This document shows positions 18,458 through 28,814 of a DNA stretch of 46,967 bases, in pieces. The stretch spans positions 1 to 46,967 of the forward strand of contig QCQM01000004.1 of assembly GCA_003212195.1 (NCBI GenBank), written 5' to 3'. The position numbers were made by a program, and so were the translations under genes. A model generated the notes under the pieces. The model was not told the DNA's origin. It did not search any database and worked only from the letters and a program-made list of their open reading frames with translations. This DNA is from Prochlorococcus sp. AG-449-O05 (GTDB lineage Bacteria > Cyanobacteriota > Cyanobacteriia > PCC-6307 > Cyanobiaceae). The stretch's first letter is position 1. The number at the start of each line of letters is the position of its first letter.

Positions 18458-19039
18458 ATGGTAATGAGTTCATCACATATTTATTCCAAAAGTAATCCTG
18501 ATGTTGTAAATATAAATACTGCTAACAAAATTAACGTAAAAAGATATAAACAAAACGGACAAATTCAAATCTATCAATCCTTACATCGAGGAAGCTACCC
18601 ATCTATCATTAGAGACTCTCTAAGAAATGCAGCTCTTGGTAGGAAAGTGCTCTTGATACAATTTATGAAAGGAGGGGTCAATCAAGGTGTTGATAATGCA
18701 GTAAAACTATGCGGTAATTTAACTTGGGTAAGATCATCACATTCCCTTGATCAATATAATTCTGAAGCAATTGAAAATAATAAAAATTTGAAAGAATCTA
18801 TTCATGAATCCACTACTGAATTATGGAATTTTTGTAAAAAAGAACTTCAGTCTGGCGAGAATGACCAAATCATACTTGATGAGATTTTTTTAGCCATTGA
18901 GATGAAAATTATCAATAAAGATGATTTGATTTCAACACTTGAAAACCGATTTATATCAGGAGATGTAATCCTTACTGGTACAGATATTCCTAAAGATTTA
19001 TTATTAATGGCCAATCAAATTACCGAACTTCGCTCATAA
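18458..19039 (+). CDS. CobO-like P-loop-fold protein with degenerate Walker A
   Basis: 193 residues resembling cob(I)alamin adenosyltransferase CobO/BtuR: the strand-helix-strand RDSLRNAALGRKVLLIQFMKGG aligns with the CobO region after its P-loop, the Walker B-like IILDE is present, and VILTGTD..KDLLLMANQITELRS matches the C-terminus. The Walker A loop (GNGKGKTT in true CobO) is replaced by SLHRGSYPS, without the GK[T/S]. It is therefore probably not an ATP-dependent enzyme of the usual kind. An alternative is a cyanobacterial paralogue with another role. Four bases before dcd; divergent from ntcA. Confidence 0.8.
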   Translation: MVMSSSHIYSKSNPDVVNINTANKINVKRYKQNGQIQIYQSLHRGSYPSIIRDSLRNAALGRKVLLIQFMKGGVNQGVDNAVKLCGNLTWVRSSHSLDQYNSEAIENNKNLKESIHESTTELWNFCKKELQSGENDQIILDEIFLAIEMKIINKDDLISTLENRFISGDVILTGTDIPKDLLLMANQITELRS

Positions 19040-19043
19040 AACA

Positions 19044-19637
19044 ATGCTAAAAAATGATCTCTGGATAAATCAAAAAGCCTCGGAAGGAATGATAAATCCC
19101 TTTCAATCAAATTTGGTGAGGCATCTTGAGCCTGACAATAAGCAAAAGCCAGTTTTGAGTTACGGATGTTCATCTTATGGCTATGATTTAAGACTTTCAT
19201 CAAAAGAATTCCTAATTTTCAGACATATCCCTGGGACTGTAATGAATCCCAAAAAATTTAATCCTAATAATTTAGAAAAAACTGTTCTTCACCATGATAA
19301 TGATGGAGACTTTTTTATTCTTCCAGCTCACTCTTATGGTTTAGGAGTTGCTTTAGAAAAGATGAAAGTACCAGAAAATATAACCGTAATCTGCATTGGT
19401 AAAAGTACTTACGCACGACTAGGAATTATTGTTAATACTACGCCTGCAGAGGCAGGGTGGGAAGGACATCTTACTTTAGAGTTTAGTAATAGTTCAGGGG
19501 CAGATTGCAGAATTTATGCTGAGGAGGGTATTTGTCAACTACTCTTTTTTGAAGGTGATCCCTGCTCTACAACCTATGAAGATAGAAAAGGTAAATATCA
19601 AAACCAACCAGAAAAAGTGACTCTAGCAAAGATCTAA
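19044..19637 (+). CDS. dcd: Dcd, dCTP deaminase
   Basis: Deaminates dCTP to dUTP, feeding dTMP synthesis. 197 residues. It shows SYGCSSYGYDLRLS at the N-terminal side and the active-site block IGKSTYARLGIIVNTTPAEA followed by GWEGHLTLEFSN, with YAEEGICQLLFF after it. This is the GKSTYAR variant of the family rather than the GRSSLAR form of E. coli. Start ATG 4 bases after the CobO-like gene; thyX begins 1 base after its stop, a functional pair in thymidylate supply. Confidence 0.95.
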   Translation: MLKNDLWINQKASEGMINPFQSNLVRHLEPDNKQKPVLSYGCSSYGYDLRLSSKEFLIFRHIPGTVMNPKKFNPNNLEKTVLHHDNDGDFFILPAHSYGLGVALEKMKVPENITVICIGKSTYARLGIIVNTTPAEAGWEGHLTLEFSNSSGADCRIYAEEGICQLLFFEGDPCSTTYEDRKGKYQNQPEKVTLAKI

Positions 19638-19638
19638 A

Positions 19639-20277
19639 ATGAGTAAAGTTGAACTAATTTCGCTAACTCCTGATGCAGAAAAAACAATGGCTTATATTGC
19701 AAGAGTCAGTAATCCAAAAAATCAGGATAATGAAAATTATTCAAAATTGTTGAGTTATTGCATTATCAATGAACATTGGTCAGTTTTTGAACAATCATGC
19801 ATGACTCTAAAGATAGAAACCAATAGAGGAATAGCTGCCCAAATACTTAGACATAGATCTTTTACCTTTCAAGAATTTTCTCAAAGGTATGCGAAAAGTA
19901 CTGATCTTGGCGATGATATTCCAATACCAAATCTAAGAAGACAAGATCATAAAAACCGTCAAAATAGCATTGATGATATTCCTTTTGAAATAAAATCTAA
20001 ATATAAAGAAAAAATTTCTAATCACTTTAAAGAGGCATCAAAACTATATAAAGAGATGCTAAGTGAAGGTATCGCCAAAGAATGCGCAAGATTTATAATG
20101 CCCTTAGCCACACCAACAAGAATATTCATGACAGGCTCATGTAGATCTTGGATTCACTACATCAAACTAAGAACAAAAAATGGTACGCAAAAAGAACACA
20201 TGGAAATAGCAGAAGATTGCAAGAAGGTATTTATAAAATATTTTCCATCTGTTTCTGAAGCTTTAAAATGGGAATAA
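19639..20277 (+). CDS. thyX: ThyX, FAD-dependent thymidylate synthase
   Basis: Methylates dUMP to dTMP with FAD and methylene-tetrahydrofolate, replacing ThyA. 212 residues. The ThyX signature RHR-N7-S is seen as RHRSFTFQEFSQRYAK (about residues 74-89), and the C-terminal CRSWIHYIKLRTKNGTQKEH block carries the conserved substrate-binding residues. No thyA is in the window. Directly follows dcd; convergent with txlA. Confidence 0.97.
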   Translation: MSKVELISLTPDAEKTMAYIARVSNPKNQDNENYSKLLSYCIINEHWSVFEQSCMTLKIETNRGIAAQILRHRSFTFQEFSQRYAKSTDLGDDIPIPNLRRQDHKNRQNSIDDIPFEIKSKYKEKISNHFKEASKLYKEMLSEGIAKECARFIMPLATPTRIFMTGSCRSWIHYIKLRTKNGTQKEHMEIAEDCKKVFIKYFPSVSEALKWE

Positions 20278-20278
20278 A

Positions 20279-20869
20279 CTATCCATGACTACGAGGACTA
20301 ACCTCATTATTTTTATTATCTTTGATTTCTGATAATTCAGAATTTATTATTTTTTCATTAGCATTGACTCCTCTTAATAATTGAGCAATGGATTCTCTTA
20401 TTTTTATTTCTTCTTGTTTACCAATAAATGTAGATATTAGATTACCCTTTTTATCAAAAAGATTAACCTGAGGAATTCCGTTGACAGCAAACTTCTGGAT
20501 ATAATTACCCCATTTTTGATTATCAACATTTAAAAAAACAAAATTAATATCTTTTTCGTATTCATCTTTTAAAGAAGAAACTTTTGGAGCCATTTCTTTA
20601 CACACTTCACACCACTCAGCATAAAATTCCAGAAATGTAGGCTTATTATTCGTAAAAGCTATTTCAGGATCAACAGATAATTCTCCAAAACTCTTTAGAA
20701 GATAAGTTGATTTTAAAAAAGGCTTTCCAAACAAAATCAGTAAAATAGTAACAATAGATATAATTAAAGTAAGTATTGTTTTTAAATTTGTCTTTAAAAT
20801 TGGCTCTCGACTCTCAGATTGCACTATTAGTTCCTTACTAGCTAAAGATATCTTAAATAAGTTAAACAA
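20279..20869 (-). CDS. txlA: TxlA/HCF164-type membrane-anchored thioredoxin
   Basis: 196 residues: an N-terminal segment of about 28 residues, a membrane helix (about 29-49; LKTILTLIISIVTILLILFG), then a thioredoxin domain with active site WCEVC in FLEFYAEWCEVCKEMAPKV, and the cis-proline loop VNGIPQVNLFD. Related cyanobacterial and chloroplast proteins (TxlA, HCF164) pass reducing power across the thylakoid membrane for cytochrome b6f assembly. Assigned by homology pattern; the lumen-facing orientation is inferred. Convergent with thyX. Confidence 0.88.
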   Translation of the reverse strand: MFNLFKISLASKELIVQSESREPILKTNLKTILTLIISIVTILLILFGKPFLKSTYLLKSFGELSVDPEIAFTNNKPTFLEFYAEWCEVCKEMAPKVSSLKDEYEKDINFVFLNVDNQKWGNYIQKFAVNGIPQVNLFDKKGNLISTFIGKQEEIKIRESIAQLLRGVNANEKIINSELSEIKDNKNNEVSPRSHG

Positions 20870-20962
20870 ATATAGAGAATTGAAATTTATAAGCTTTTAA
20901 TCAACTGATAAAATAAGAGCTGAATAATTATCAAAAATTTCTTTGATTCCTGAAATCTAATT

Positions 20963-22315
20963 ATGCAATCAATTTTTGGAACTGATGGAATAAGAGGAAG
21001 ATTTAATGAAGAGATAACTTATTCTCTAGCATACAAAGTAGGATTTGCTCTAGGTTCGACTTTAAAAAAGAAAAATCCAATATTAATTGGAAGAGATACA
21101 AGAATTAGTGGAGATATTCTGCTTCAAGCAATAACGCAAGGTATAAATGAAAGTGGCAAAAAATTTATAAATCTTGGAATCTGCCCTACCCCAGCCATAC
21201 CTTTTTTAATAAAACAAGAGAACCTGAGTAGTGGGATCATGATATCTGCAAGTCATAATCCACCAGAATATAATGGCATAAAAATTTTTGATCATAATGG
21301 TCAAAAAATTACCAAATATTTTGAAAATAAAATTCAAAAATTAGTTGAAGAGTTAAATCACAATATCTCAGTTCCAGGAAAAGTGATCCCCCGAAATACA
21401 AATAAAGATCTTATCGATATTTATATCAAAAGCCTAATCCAAACAATGGGTGGAGAAAATCTGAGCGGGTTGAAAATAATATTAGACACATGCTATGGAT
21501 CAGCTGCAACCTGCGCAAAAAAAATTTTTCAGTCTCTTGGTGCTGATGTAAGAGTTATCAATAACTCCAAAAATGGATTGAAAATAAATTTGAATTGTGG
21601 CTCTACAAACCTCGAACCACTAAAAAAAGCATTAAGAGAAAGTGCTGCAGATATGGGTTTTAGCTTCGACGGGGATGCCGATAGAGTAATAGGAATAGAT
21701 TCAAAAGGCAATGTATTAGATGGAGATCACATTCTTTTTCTTTGGGGTAGAGAACTTATGGACCAAAAAATTCTTACAAATAATTTAATAATATCAACGC
21801 AAATGGCAAACTTAGGTTTTGAAAAGGCTTGGAAGAAAATTGGAGGAATTTTATACAGAACTGATGTAGGAGATAAAAATGTGCATGATGCAATTAAGGA
21901 AAAAAGAGCAGATTTAGGAGGTGAGCAATCAGGTCATATACTTTCAAAAATTAATAACTTTTCTGGAGATGGGATACTTACTGCACTTCAAATTTCAAAA
22001 TTTTGTAAAAAGAAAAATATTAATTTAAATGATTGGCTTAAAAGTAGTTTCCAACCTTATCCTCAAAAACTAACCAATATCAATCTTGATTTTAATATTA
22101 ATAAATTAAATCCAGAAACCAAAATCTTGATTGATCAAACTATAGAGTTTTTTCAGAAAATATATTCGGATAATTGTAGAGTTTATATAAGGCCTAGCGG
22201 CACAGAACCGGTTATGAGAGTTCTTGTTGAAGCCAAAAATCATAAGAAAGTTCATTCTTTATCAAGCGAAATAACAAACAAACTCTTTTTAGAAATTGAT
22301 AAAATAATACATTAA
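20963..22315 (+). CDS. glmM: GlmM, phosphoglucosamine mutase
   Basis: Converts glucosamine-6-P to glucosamine-1-P for UDP-GlcNAc and peptidoglycan. 450 residues, the normal length. Phosphohexomutase motifs: catalytic phosphoserine in [19 protein letters not shown] (about 92-110), metal-binding DGDADR (about 235-240), and the C-terminal phosphate-binding [15 protein letters not shown]. It starts [11 protein letters not shown], typical of GlmM rather than PMM/PGM. Transcribed alone; convergent with trmB 7 bases away. Confidence 0.97.
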   Translation: MQSIFGTDGIRGRFNEEITYSLAYKVGFALGSTLKKKNPILIGRDTRISGDILLQAITQGINESGKKFINLGICPTPAIPFLIKQENLSSGIMISASHNPPEYNGIKIFDHNGQKITKYFENKIQKLVEELNHNISVPGKVIPRNTNKDLIDIYIKSLIQTMGGENLSGLKIILDTCYGSAATCAKKIFQSLGADVRVINNSKNGLKINLNCGSTNLEPLKKALRESAADMGFSFDGDADRVIGIDSKGNVLDGDHILFLWGRELMDQKILTNNLIISTQMANLGFEKAWKKIGGILYRTDVGDKNVHDAIKEKRADLGGEQSGHILSKINNFSGDGILTALQISKFCKKKNINLNDWLKSSFQPYPQKLTNINLDFNINKLNPETKILIDQTIEFFQKIYSDNCRVYIRPSGTEPVMRVLVEAKNHKKVHSLSSEITNKLFLEIDKIIH

Positions 22316-22322
22316 TGGTGCA

Positions 22323-22952
22323 TTAAATTTTTATATAAATCCTTTCAAAAATATTAAGTTGGTTAACAATCACATATTTTTCCCGATTAGTTTTAACTTG
22401 ATTTGGATTAAAACTTTCAGAATAATTAAAATCTTTTTTATCTATTTTTTTAAAATAAAAATTACTTGATATGGTGTAATCCATATAATCGAATAAATCC
22501 TTTACATCCGTTTTTATAAAAATTAAGGTACCTTTTTGCAAAGAATTTGAGAGAATATTAATAAATTCTCGCTGAATTACACGCCTTTTATAATGTCTCT
22601 TTTTAAACCATGGATCAGGGAAATTAAAAGAAATACTTTTTAGATTTTTGATAATAAAGTTACCTTGGACATCATTTAAAATATTATTAGCATTACCAAA
22701 TATAAAATATAGATTTTTGATTTCTCTTTCAAGCACTTTTAATTTAGCATTTTTGACTAATTTTTCACGGATTTCAATTCCTAAATAATTCCAACTGGTA
22801 TTAACTAAAGCTAAATCAAATAAAAACTCACCAGCTGCACAACCTACATCCAAATGAAGATTCGATTTAGAATCACCAAACATTTCATTCAAAGAAGGTA
22901 TTCTCTCAATTTGATTGAAATTACTACTAAGGGGGTTAACATGCTGTCTCAT
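22323..22952 (-). CDS. trmB: TrmB, tRNA (guanine-N7-)-methyltransferase
   Basis: Class I SAM methyltransferase making m7G46 in tRNA. 209 residues. SAM-binding motif I is [17 protein letters not shown] (about 33-49), and the TrmB-specific [19 protein letters not shown] block is intact (about 109-127), with LKTD-type [11 protein letters not shown] later. ATG start at 22952. Convergent with glmM. Confidence 0.96.
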   Translation of the reverse strand: MRQHVNPLSSNFNQIERIPSLNEMFGDSKSNLHLDVGCAAGEFLFDLALVNTSWNYLGIEIREKLVKNAKLKVLEREIKNLYFIFGNANNILNDVQGNFIIKNLKSISFNFPDPWFKKRHYKRRVIQREFINILSNSLQKGTLIFIKTDVKDLFDYMDYTISSNFYFKKIDKKDFNYSESFNPNQVKTNREKYVIVNQLNIFERIYIKI

Positions 22953-23074
22953 ACAATTAACAATATATTTCTAGGAAATAATATAAGGATGCATAATATT
23001 CATAACTATGACAATAGTAAGTTCAAAAGTAAGAGTTTGATGTTTAATTATTATGTGTTTAAAAAGAAAAAGTT

Positions 23075-23698
23075 TTGAACGTTTTTAATCAACTTTCTAT
23101 TTGGCTATCCTTTCAACTTTCAATAATTTTCCTTATTGGTATTCCCGTTACCCTATCCTGCTGGTCAATTAAAAAAAGAAATAAACCAGTTAATAAACTT
23201 CTATCAATTTATTGGAAAATATCCCTTTTATTTTTTATAAGCCTTCTACTTTTAATAGGAAAGTATAATTATGCACTTGTAATAACTAATATTTCTACAT
23301 TATTAATGACAGTTTCAGTTTGGTTTTGGAATGATATTAATGATGAATTAAGAGAATATAGTTTTTCTTACGCCCTCACCACAACGACAAAAATATGGAG
23401 ATGGACGATAACTTTTATATCTCTTAATTTCTTTATTCAAAGTTTGCAAAACTTCAACTGCTTTTCTTTTATTAATTCGGATGAGTGTGCAATATGGCTT
23501 CAGCCTTCTTCAAATTTGTATATTATTATAAAAAATTTATTTAATTTTTTCTTTGGAGCTACATTTACTCAGCCTATTGCAAAATTTTTAGGGTTATTTG
23601 CATTATTAATCTATATTTTAGGGCTTATTCAATGGTCATTAATCAAATTACCTAAAAACGGAAGAAACTCTTGCTTCTCAGAAAATGGCAAAAATTGA
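23075..23698 (+). CDS. DUF3177 family membrane protein
   Basis: 207 residues with about five hydrophobic helices. The conserved block SVWFWNDINDELREYSFSYALTTTTKIWRW (about 88-117) identifies it as the cyanobacterial DUF3177 family; function unknown. The start is TTG (MNVFNQLSIW), since no ATG or GTG occurs nearby in frame. Its 3' end overlaps the next plus-strand gene by 14 bases. Confidence 0.82.
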   Translation: MNVFNQLSIWLSFQLSIIFLIGIPVTLSCWSIKKRNKPVNKLLSIYWKISLLFFISLLLLIGKYNYALVITNISTLLMTVSVWFWNDINDELREYSFSYALTTTTKIWRWTITFISLNFFIQSLQNFNCFSFINSDECAIWLQPSSNLYIIIKNLFNFFFGATFTQPIAKFLGLFALLIYILGLIQWSLIKLPKNGRNSCFSENGKN

Positions 23699-23993
23699 TT
23701 TAATAAATAGTCTTGAAAAAATAAGTTCCGAGATGCCTGATAGGATACTTAAACTAGAGGGTTTCATTCTAAAAGAAAATCAAAAAGAACAATTAGAAAT
23801 ACTTATTTTCAGGGGTTACAGTAGCTCAACAACTCACCCTATTGAAATAGATTCAGAAAAAAAAGTTATAGCACTTACTTATATAATTAAAAACTTTAAA
23901 CTTTATAAGGCACCGTTAATAGAAACAGAAGGAAATTTTATAAGAGAAAATCAAAACTCAGTTTTCTTTTTGAATCAAAAAAACTGGATTTAA
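23685..23993 (+). CDS. Conserved hypothetical protein (possible DUF7734-type)
   Basis: 102-residue soluble protein. The segment [20 protein letters not shown] resembles a short protein shared by cyanobacteria and plant plastids; I tentatively place it there, but the match is from memory of pattern only. No catalytic motif is seen. ATG start inside the end of the DUF3177 gene (14-base overlap), so probably cotranslated with it. It overlaps the 3' end of convergent ileS by 4 bases. Confidence 0.68.
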   Translation: MAKIDLINSLEKISSEMPDRILKLEGFILKENQKEQLEILIFRGYSSSTTHPIEIDSEKKVIALTYIIKNFKLYKAPLIETEGNFIRENQNSVFFLNQKNWI

Positions 23994-26896
23994 ATAAATT
24001 CGAGATTAATAATATTTGAACATCTTTTGCATAATTTTGTATTTTGGATTCCATTAAAAGTTTCTTTTTGATAATGCCAACATCTATCACATTTTTGACC
24101 TTGAGCTTTTAATATCTGAATTTTACCAAATGCATTGTTATCAATAATCAGAGAATTCTCCATCAATTCAGATACCACTTGGAAGTTTGATACTATAAGC
24201 CAATCCCTAAATAAATCTACATCTTGATGGCCAAATTCTTTTAGCCAGGTAAGTGAATCTTTTAAAACTTTATCTTCAGGTAAATAATTAACTTCAGTTT
24301 CTAAAGCTGCTCCAATTATTTGTTTGTTCCTACATTCTTCTATAGCCTTGTTTATTTCAACTCTCAAATTTCTTAAATTTGCTATGTGCTCATTAATTAT
24401 TTGATTTTTCCATGACTGCGAAAATAGTGGCCAACCTCTTTGAAAGACTGATTTTTCTTTAGTTGAATATGGGATATTTTGCCAAATATCTTCAGCCATA
24501 TGACAAAGCACTGGAGAGATAAGCACTGCTAAATTTTCTACAACTTTTGACATGACGAACTGACATGATCTTCTCCTAAATTGTGATTTAGAACTTACGT
24601 ATAACCTATCCTTCGCAATATCCAAATAAAAATTTGAAAGATCTACAACACAAAAACTTTGCAAGATTTGGAAAAATTTTGAAAATTCATAATTTTCATA
24701 AGCATTTGATATTTGATCTGTAACCTCAGCTAATCTGCCTAACATCCATTGATCTAAGAGAGGCAATTGATCGATTTCAAAACTATCAATTTTAGGATCA
24801 TAATCATGAATATTACCTAAAAGATATCTTGCAGTATTACGAACTTTTCTGTAAACATCTGAAAGTTGCTTGAGTATATTTGAACCAATTGGAACATCTA
24901 CTGAATAATCTACAGAACTTACCCATAGCCTTAAAACATCAGCACCATAAGCAGGGTCAGTTTTTTTATTATTACCTCCATTAATAATTATATTTGGATC
25001 AACAACATTTCCTAAGGATTTGCTCATTTTTCTTCCGTTTTCATCAAGTGCAAAACCATGAGTTAAAACTTTCTTATATGGAGGTTTATTATTGACTGCA
25101 ACAGATGTTAGCAACGAAGACTGAAACCATCCTCGATGTTGATCTGAGCCCTCTAAATAAAGATCTGCTGGATACTTTAATTCACTTCTGAGTTGACATA
25201 CTGCGGCCCAGCTAGATCCTGAATCGAACCAAACATCCATTGTATCTGTCCCTTTTTTCCATAGATCCGATTCTTTTGCATAATTTTCTGGCAAAAGATT
25301 CTTAACATCCCAATCCCACCAAATATCTGCTCCATGTTCACTAAAAAGTTCTTGAATATGATTAATTATCTCGTTGTTAAGAAGAATCTCATTACCATTT
25401 TTTTTATAAAAAACTGGAATGGGTACTCCCCAAGACCTTTGTCTAGAAATACACCAATCTCCTCTACCAACAACCATAGAGTAAATTCTTTTCTTTCCAG
25501 TCTCTGGCATCCATTCAACATCTTCGATTGCCTTTAATGCAGATGATCTAAAACCATTTACAGATGCGAACCATTGTTCTGTTGCCCTAAAAATAGTTGG
25601 TTTTTTAGTTCTCCAATCATACGGATATCTATGCTTATAATTTTCTTGTAATAGAAGCAGATTATTTCCTTTTAAATATTCAATAATTAAATCATTTGCA
25701 TCTTTAAGGACATTTGATCCTTTGAATTGGCCAGCATATTCATTTAAGTTGCCTTTTTCATCTACGACACATGTTATTGGTAAATCATATTTTTGACCCA
25801 CATTAAAATCATCTATCCCATGACCAGGCGCAGTATGAACAATTCCAGTCCCTGATTCTGTAGTAATATAATCTCCTCCAATTACAATTCTGCAATTTTT
25901 ATTCTTAGAGGGATGTTGATATTCAATATTTTCCAATTTAGAGCCTTTAACCTCTAAAATCACCTCGAAATCTTTATTAAATTTCTTACTTATTTCAGAA
26001 GATAAATCCTTAGCAAAAAGGTAAATTCGTTTCTCTTCATCGATAGCAAAAACGTACTTTATTTTTGGATTTACTGCAACTGCTTCATTTGCAGGTATTG
26101 TCCAAGGAGTAGTGGTCCAAATAGTTATGAAAGAATTATTTTGAAAAAAATCTTTTGTGATATTAAGATTTTCTTGGATGAAATTTAATAGAATTTCTTC
26201 AGATATTTTAGTGATTTTTAATGAAACATAAATACTTTTTGAATAATGTTCTTCAGGATATTCTAATTCTGCTTCTGCAAGCGCGGTCCTCGAACTTGGA
26301 CTCCAATGAACAGGTTTAAGACCTCGATATATATAACCATTTAAAAACATTTTTCCAAACACTCCAATCTGAGCAGATTCATAACTTTTCTTAAGAGTTA
26401 AGTAAGGGTTATCCCAATCTCCCCATATGCCCCACCTTTGGAAACCCACCATTTGATTATGAATTTGGATATGGGCATATTCTGTTGCTTTTTTTCTTAG
26501 ATTTAGAGTATCAAGATTCTTTCTTTCATCAGATTTTAAATTCTGAAGAACTTTTAATTCAATAGGTAATCCATGACAGTCCCAGCCAGGTACGAAATGA
26601 ACCCTAAACCCTCTTAAGGTTTTGTACTTATTTATTATGTCTTTTAAAACTTTATTAAGTGCATGACCCATATGAAGCGCTCCATTAGCATAGGGAGGGC
26701 CATCATGTAATGTAAATATTTCACCTGAATTACTTGAACCTAATTGAAAATCAATATCATTGTTAGCCCAAAAATTCTGAATCTCAGGTTCTCTTACAAC
26801 TGAGTTAGCACGCATTGAGAAGTCAGTTTTTAATAAATTTAAAGTTTCTTTATAAGAAAAGACTGATTTTTGTTCTTTGCTATCTTGAGATTTCAT
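23990..26896 (-). CDS. ileS: IleS, isoleucyl-tRNA synthetase
   Basis: Charges tRNA-Ile. 968 residues, the bacterial length. Class I motifs: HMGH in [20 protein letters not shown] (75-78) and KMSKS about residue 622 ([14 protein letters not shown]). The editing domain contains [20 protein letters not shown] and the C-terminal zinc ribbon is CDRCWHY...CKRC. The [19 protein letters not shown] block is also standard. ATG start at 26896. Confidence 0.98.
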   Translation of the reverse strand: MKSQDSKEQKSVFSYKETLNLLKTDFSMRANSVVREPEIQNFWANNDIDFQLGSSNSGEIFTLHDGPPYANGALHMGHALNKVLKDIINKYKTLRGFRVHFVPGWDCHGLPIELKVLQNLKSDERKNLDTLNLRKKATEYAHIQIHNQMVGFQRWGIWGDWDNPYLTLKKSYESAQIGVFGKMFLNGYIYRGLKPVHWSPSSRTALAEAELEYPEEHYSKSIYVSLKITKISEEILLNFIQENLNITKDFFQNNSFITIWTTTPWTIPANEAVAVNPKIKYVFAIDEEKRIYLFAKDLSSEISKKFNKDFEVILEVKGSKLENIEYQHPSKNKNCRIVIGGDYITTESGTGIVHTAPGHGIDDFNVGQKYDLPITCVVDEKGNLNEYAGQFKGSNVLKDANDLIIEYLKGNNLLLLQENYKHRYPYDWRTKKPTIFRATEQWFASVNGFRSSALKAIEDVEWMPETGKKRIYSMVVGRGDWCISRQRSWGVPIPVFYKKNGNEILLNNEIINHIQELFSEHGADIWWDWDVKNLLPENYAKESDLWKKGTDTMDVWFDSGSSWAAVCQLRSELKYPADLYLEGSDQHRGWFQSSLLTSVAVNNKPPYKKVLTHGFALDENGRKMSKSLGNVVDPNIIINGGNNKKTDPAYGADVLRLWVSSVDYSVDVPIGSNILKQLSDVYRKVRNTARYLLGNIHDYDPKIDSFEIDQLPLLDQWMLGRLAEVTDQISNAYENYEFSKFFQILQSFCVVDLSNFYLDIAKDRLYVSSKSQFRRRSCQFVMSKVVENLAVLISPVLCHMAEDIWQNIPYSTKEKSVFQRGWPLFSQSWKNQIINEHIANLRNLRVEINKAIEECRNKQIIGAALETEVNYLPEDKVLKDSLTWLKEFGHQDVDLFRDWLIVSNFQVVSELMENSLIIDNNAFGKIQILKAQGQKCDRCWHYQKETFNGIQNTKLCKRCSNIINLEFI

Positions 26897-27018
26897 ACGA
26901 TGATATAAGGAATATTGTTGATCAAAAGAATTATTTAAATAAATCTAACTCATTATATTCTTTCTTAATTGAACTGTAATTTTTTTTGGGATGTTTCAAA
27001 TAAACAATTTATTTGATC

Positions 27019-27468
27019 TCAGGCTTTTATATTATCATTTTTATCATTTCTTACCCACTTTTTTTGGGTTGTATTTTTATTATTGCTACCTAAATTAAAA
27101 AATTTTGAAGGTTTCGTGAAATCATCAAATACCAGATTAATAGATTCTAATATTTTCGAAAAGTTATTTTTAAACTCCAAAAAGGTAGTTAATTTTTTCT
27201 TTTCATTATCTGTCAATTGGTACCATCTAGATAAAAAAAGCTCTACTAGATAAAAAATAACTAGTACTGTTAAAAAAAGGAAAATTACAGAAAATGATTC
27301 ATCTACTGTTTTATTTTTAATTATTAATATCAAACCTATTAATAAATTTAAAAAAGCGTTTATTAAGTCTTTTGGTTTGCCTAGCTCAAGATAAATTATC
27401 GGTACAGTTAGAAATATGGTTCCGATAAAAATATAAAAAGTTCCCAAATAAAATATCAAACTATTCAT
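27019..27468 (-). CDS. Ycf66-like membrane protein
   Basis: 149 residues with about three hydrophobic segments (5-27, 38-50, 58-79) and a long polar, Lys/Asn-rich C-terminal tail. The N-terminal layout (YLGTFYIFIGTIFLTVPIIY, then NLLIGLILI, then FLFLTVLVIFYLVELFLSRW) resembles the Ycf66 family found in cyanobacteria and some plastids; function unknown. The assignment is a judgement from pattern and could be wrong. Located 122 bases upstream of ileS on the same strand, next to the tRNA-Leu gene. Confidence 0.6.
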   Translation of the reverse strand: MNSLIFYLGTFYIFIGTIFLTVPIIYLELGKPKDLINAFLNLLIGLILIIKNKTVDESFSVIFLFLTVLVIFYLVELFLSRWYQLTDNEKKKLTTFLEFKNNFSKILESINLVFDDFTKPSKFFNLGSNNKNTTQKKWVRNDKNDNIKA

Positions 27469-27539
27469 TAAGTTAATTACTTAATTAAATTATAAGAGTT
27501 GATATAAATAAACAAACTATCTATCAGAATTCCCTTAAG

Positions 27540-27621
27540 TGCGGTCGGGGAGACTTGAACTCCCACACCCGAAGATACGAGTACCTAAAACTCGCGCGTC
27601 TACCAATTCCGCCACGACCGC
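27540..27621 (-). tRNA. trnL: tRNA-Leu (anticodon TAG)
   Basis: 82-base cloverleaf on the minus strand with a long variable arm, as expected for tRNA-Leu. Acceptor GCGGTCG pairs with CGACCGC; the D-arm has GGCGGAATTGGTAGACGC; the anticodon stem-loop CGAGTTTTAGGTACTCG has anticodon TAG; the T arm has GGGAGTTCAAGTCTCCC. No encoded CCA. Decodes CUN leucine codons. Confidence 0.97.
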
Positions 27622-27789
27622 TCAAATAAAATAATAATTGAAAGAGGTTTATTTTAAAAATTTTTTTTCTTAAGATGATTAATTTGACACATTAAATTAA
27701 TTTAAAAATCTCTTAAAAGAAATTTTTTATGTTTGAGCATGCAATCACCTAAAAATATTAGTTATATTGTTTAAAGAATAAAAGAAACG

Positions 27790-28809
27790 ATTTCAAACTT
27801 AACCAGTAAAAATACAACGAAAAATACTAATTCTTCAAAAACATTTAATTGGCAAAAAGAGATTAAAAATTACGTAGATCCGCCAAGTTTTTGGAATCCA
27901 ACATTAGGTTTGTTTTTTGGCGGTTATTTTCTCGCTTTTCTTAGCATATGGCAATGGTACAGAGGTGTTTGGCCGTTACCTTTACTTGTAGCCACTGCTT
28001 TTTTAGCTCTTCATATTGAAGGTACTGTTATTCATGATGCCTGTCATAAAGCTGCTCATCCAGTTCCTTGGATAAATCAAGCGATGGGCCATGGCTCAGC
28101 TATTCTATTAGGCTTTAGCTTCCCAGTTTTTACTAGAGTTCATTTACAACATCATATTCACGTAAATCACCCAAAAAATGATCCAGATCATATTGTCAGT
28201 ACTTTTGGTCCAATTTGGCTAATTGCTCCAAGATTTTTTTACCATGAGGTGTTTTTCTTTCAAAGAAAACTCTGGCGAAGATATGAATTACTACAATGGG
28301 GAATTGAAAGATCCATATTCTTAACAATTATCTTGGCAGGTCTGAAATTTGACTTTATGAATTTAATTTATAATTTATGGTTCGGACCAGCATTAATGGT
28401 AGGAGTCACTTTAGGAATATTTTTTGATTATTTACCCCATAGACCATTTCGATCAAGAAATAAATGGATAAATTCTCGAGTTTATCCAAGCAAATTTATG
28501 AATTTATTAATAATGGGACAAAATTACCATCTCATTCATCATCTATGGCCTTCCATTCCTTGGTTTGAATACAAAATAGCTTATGAAAAAACTAAGCCTT
28601 TATTGGATAAAAAAGGCTCCCCTCAAAGGGTTGGAATATTTGAAAGTAAAGAAGATATTTTTAATTTTATTTATGATTTATTAATAGGTGTAAGGAGTCA
28701 TAGCAAAAAGAGGGGGAAAATAAGAAAAATCATAAATTTATATCCAGGCTTTAAGATAAAAAAAATTTTATTAAAGATAGTCAACAAAACATTTATTGGA
28801 AGCAACTAA
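27790..28809 (+). CDS. crtR: CrtR, beta-carotene hydroxylase (non-canonical start)
   Basis: Membrane di-iron hydroxylase making zeaxanthin from beta-carotene, the main photoprotective carotenoid of Prochlorococcus. Histidine clusters: HDACHKAAH, HLQHHIHV and HLIHH, plus FDYLPHRPF; several membrane helices. Family homology begins before the first canonical start codon (TTG, 27910): the upstream in-frame sequence DPPSFWNPTLGLFFGGY is clearly CrtR. The upstream in-frame stop is TAA at 27772. Only ATA (27778) or ATT (27790) could start a full-length protein; I chose ATT (339 residues), but ATA is equally possible. See findings. Confidence 0.88.
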   Translation: MSNLTSKNTTKNTNSSKTFNWQKEIKNYVDPPSFWNPTLGLFFGGYFLAFLSIWQWYRGVWPLPLLVATAFLALHIEGTVIHDACHKAAHPVPWINQAMGHGSAILLGFSFPVFTRVHLQHHIHVNHPKNDPDHIVSTFGPIWLIAPRFFYHEVFFFQRKLWRRYELLQWGIERSIFLTIILAGLKFDFMNLIYNLWFGPALMVGVTLGIFFDYLPHRPFRSRNKWINSRVYPSKFMNLLIMGQNYHLIHHLWPSIPWFEYKIAYEKTKPLLDKKGSPQRVGIFESKEDIFNFIYDLLIGVRSHSKKRGKIRKIINLYPGFKIKKILLKIVNKTFIGSN

Positions 28810-28814
28810 CTTAT

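Noticed and set aside
22854-23078. 74-codon plus-strand ORF between trmB and DUF3177
   Set aside because: It overlaps the trmB N-terminus in antisense; Asn/Lys/Tyr-rich, looks like random AT-rich translation.
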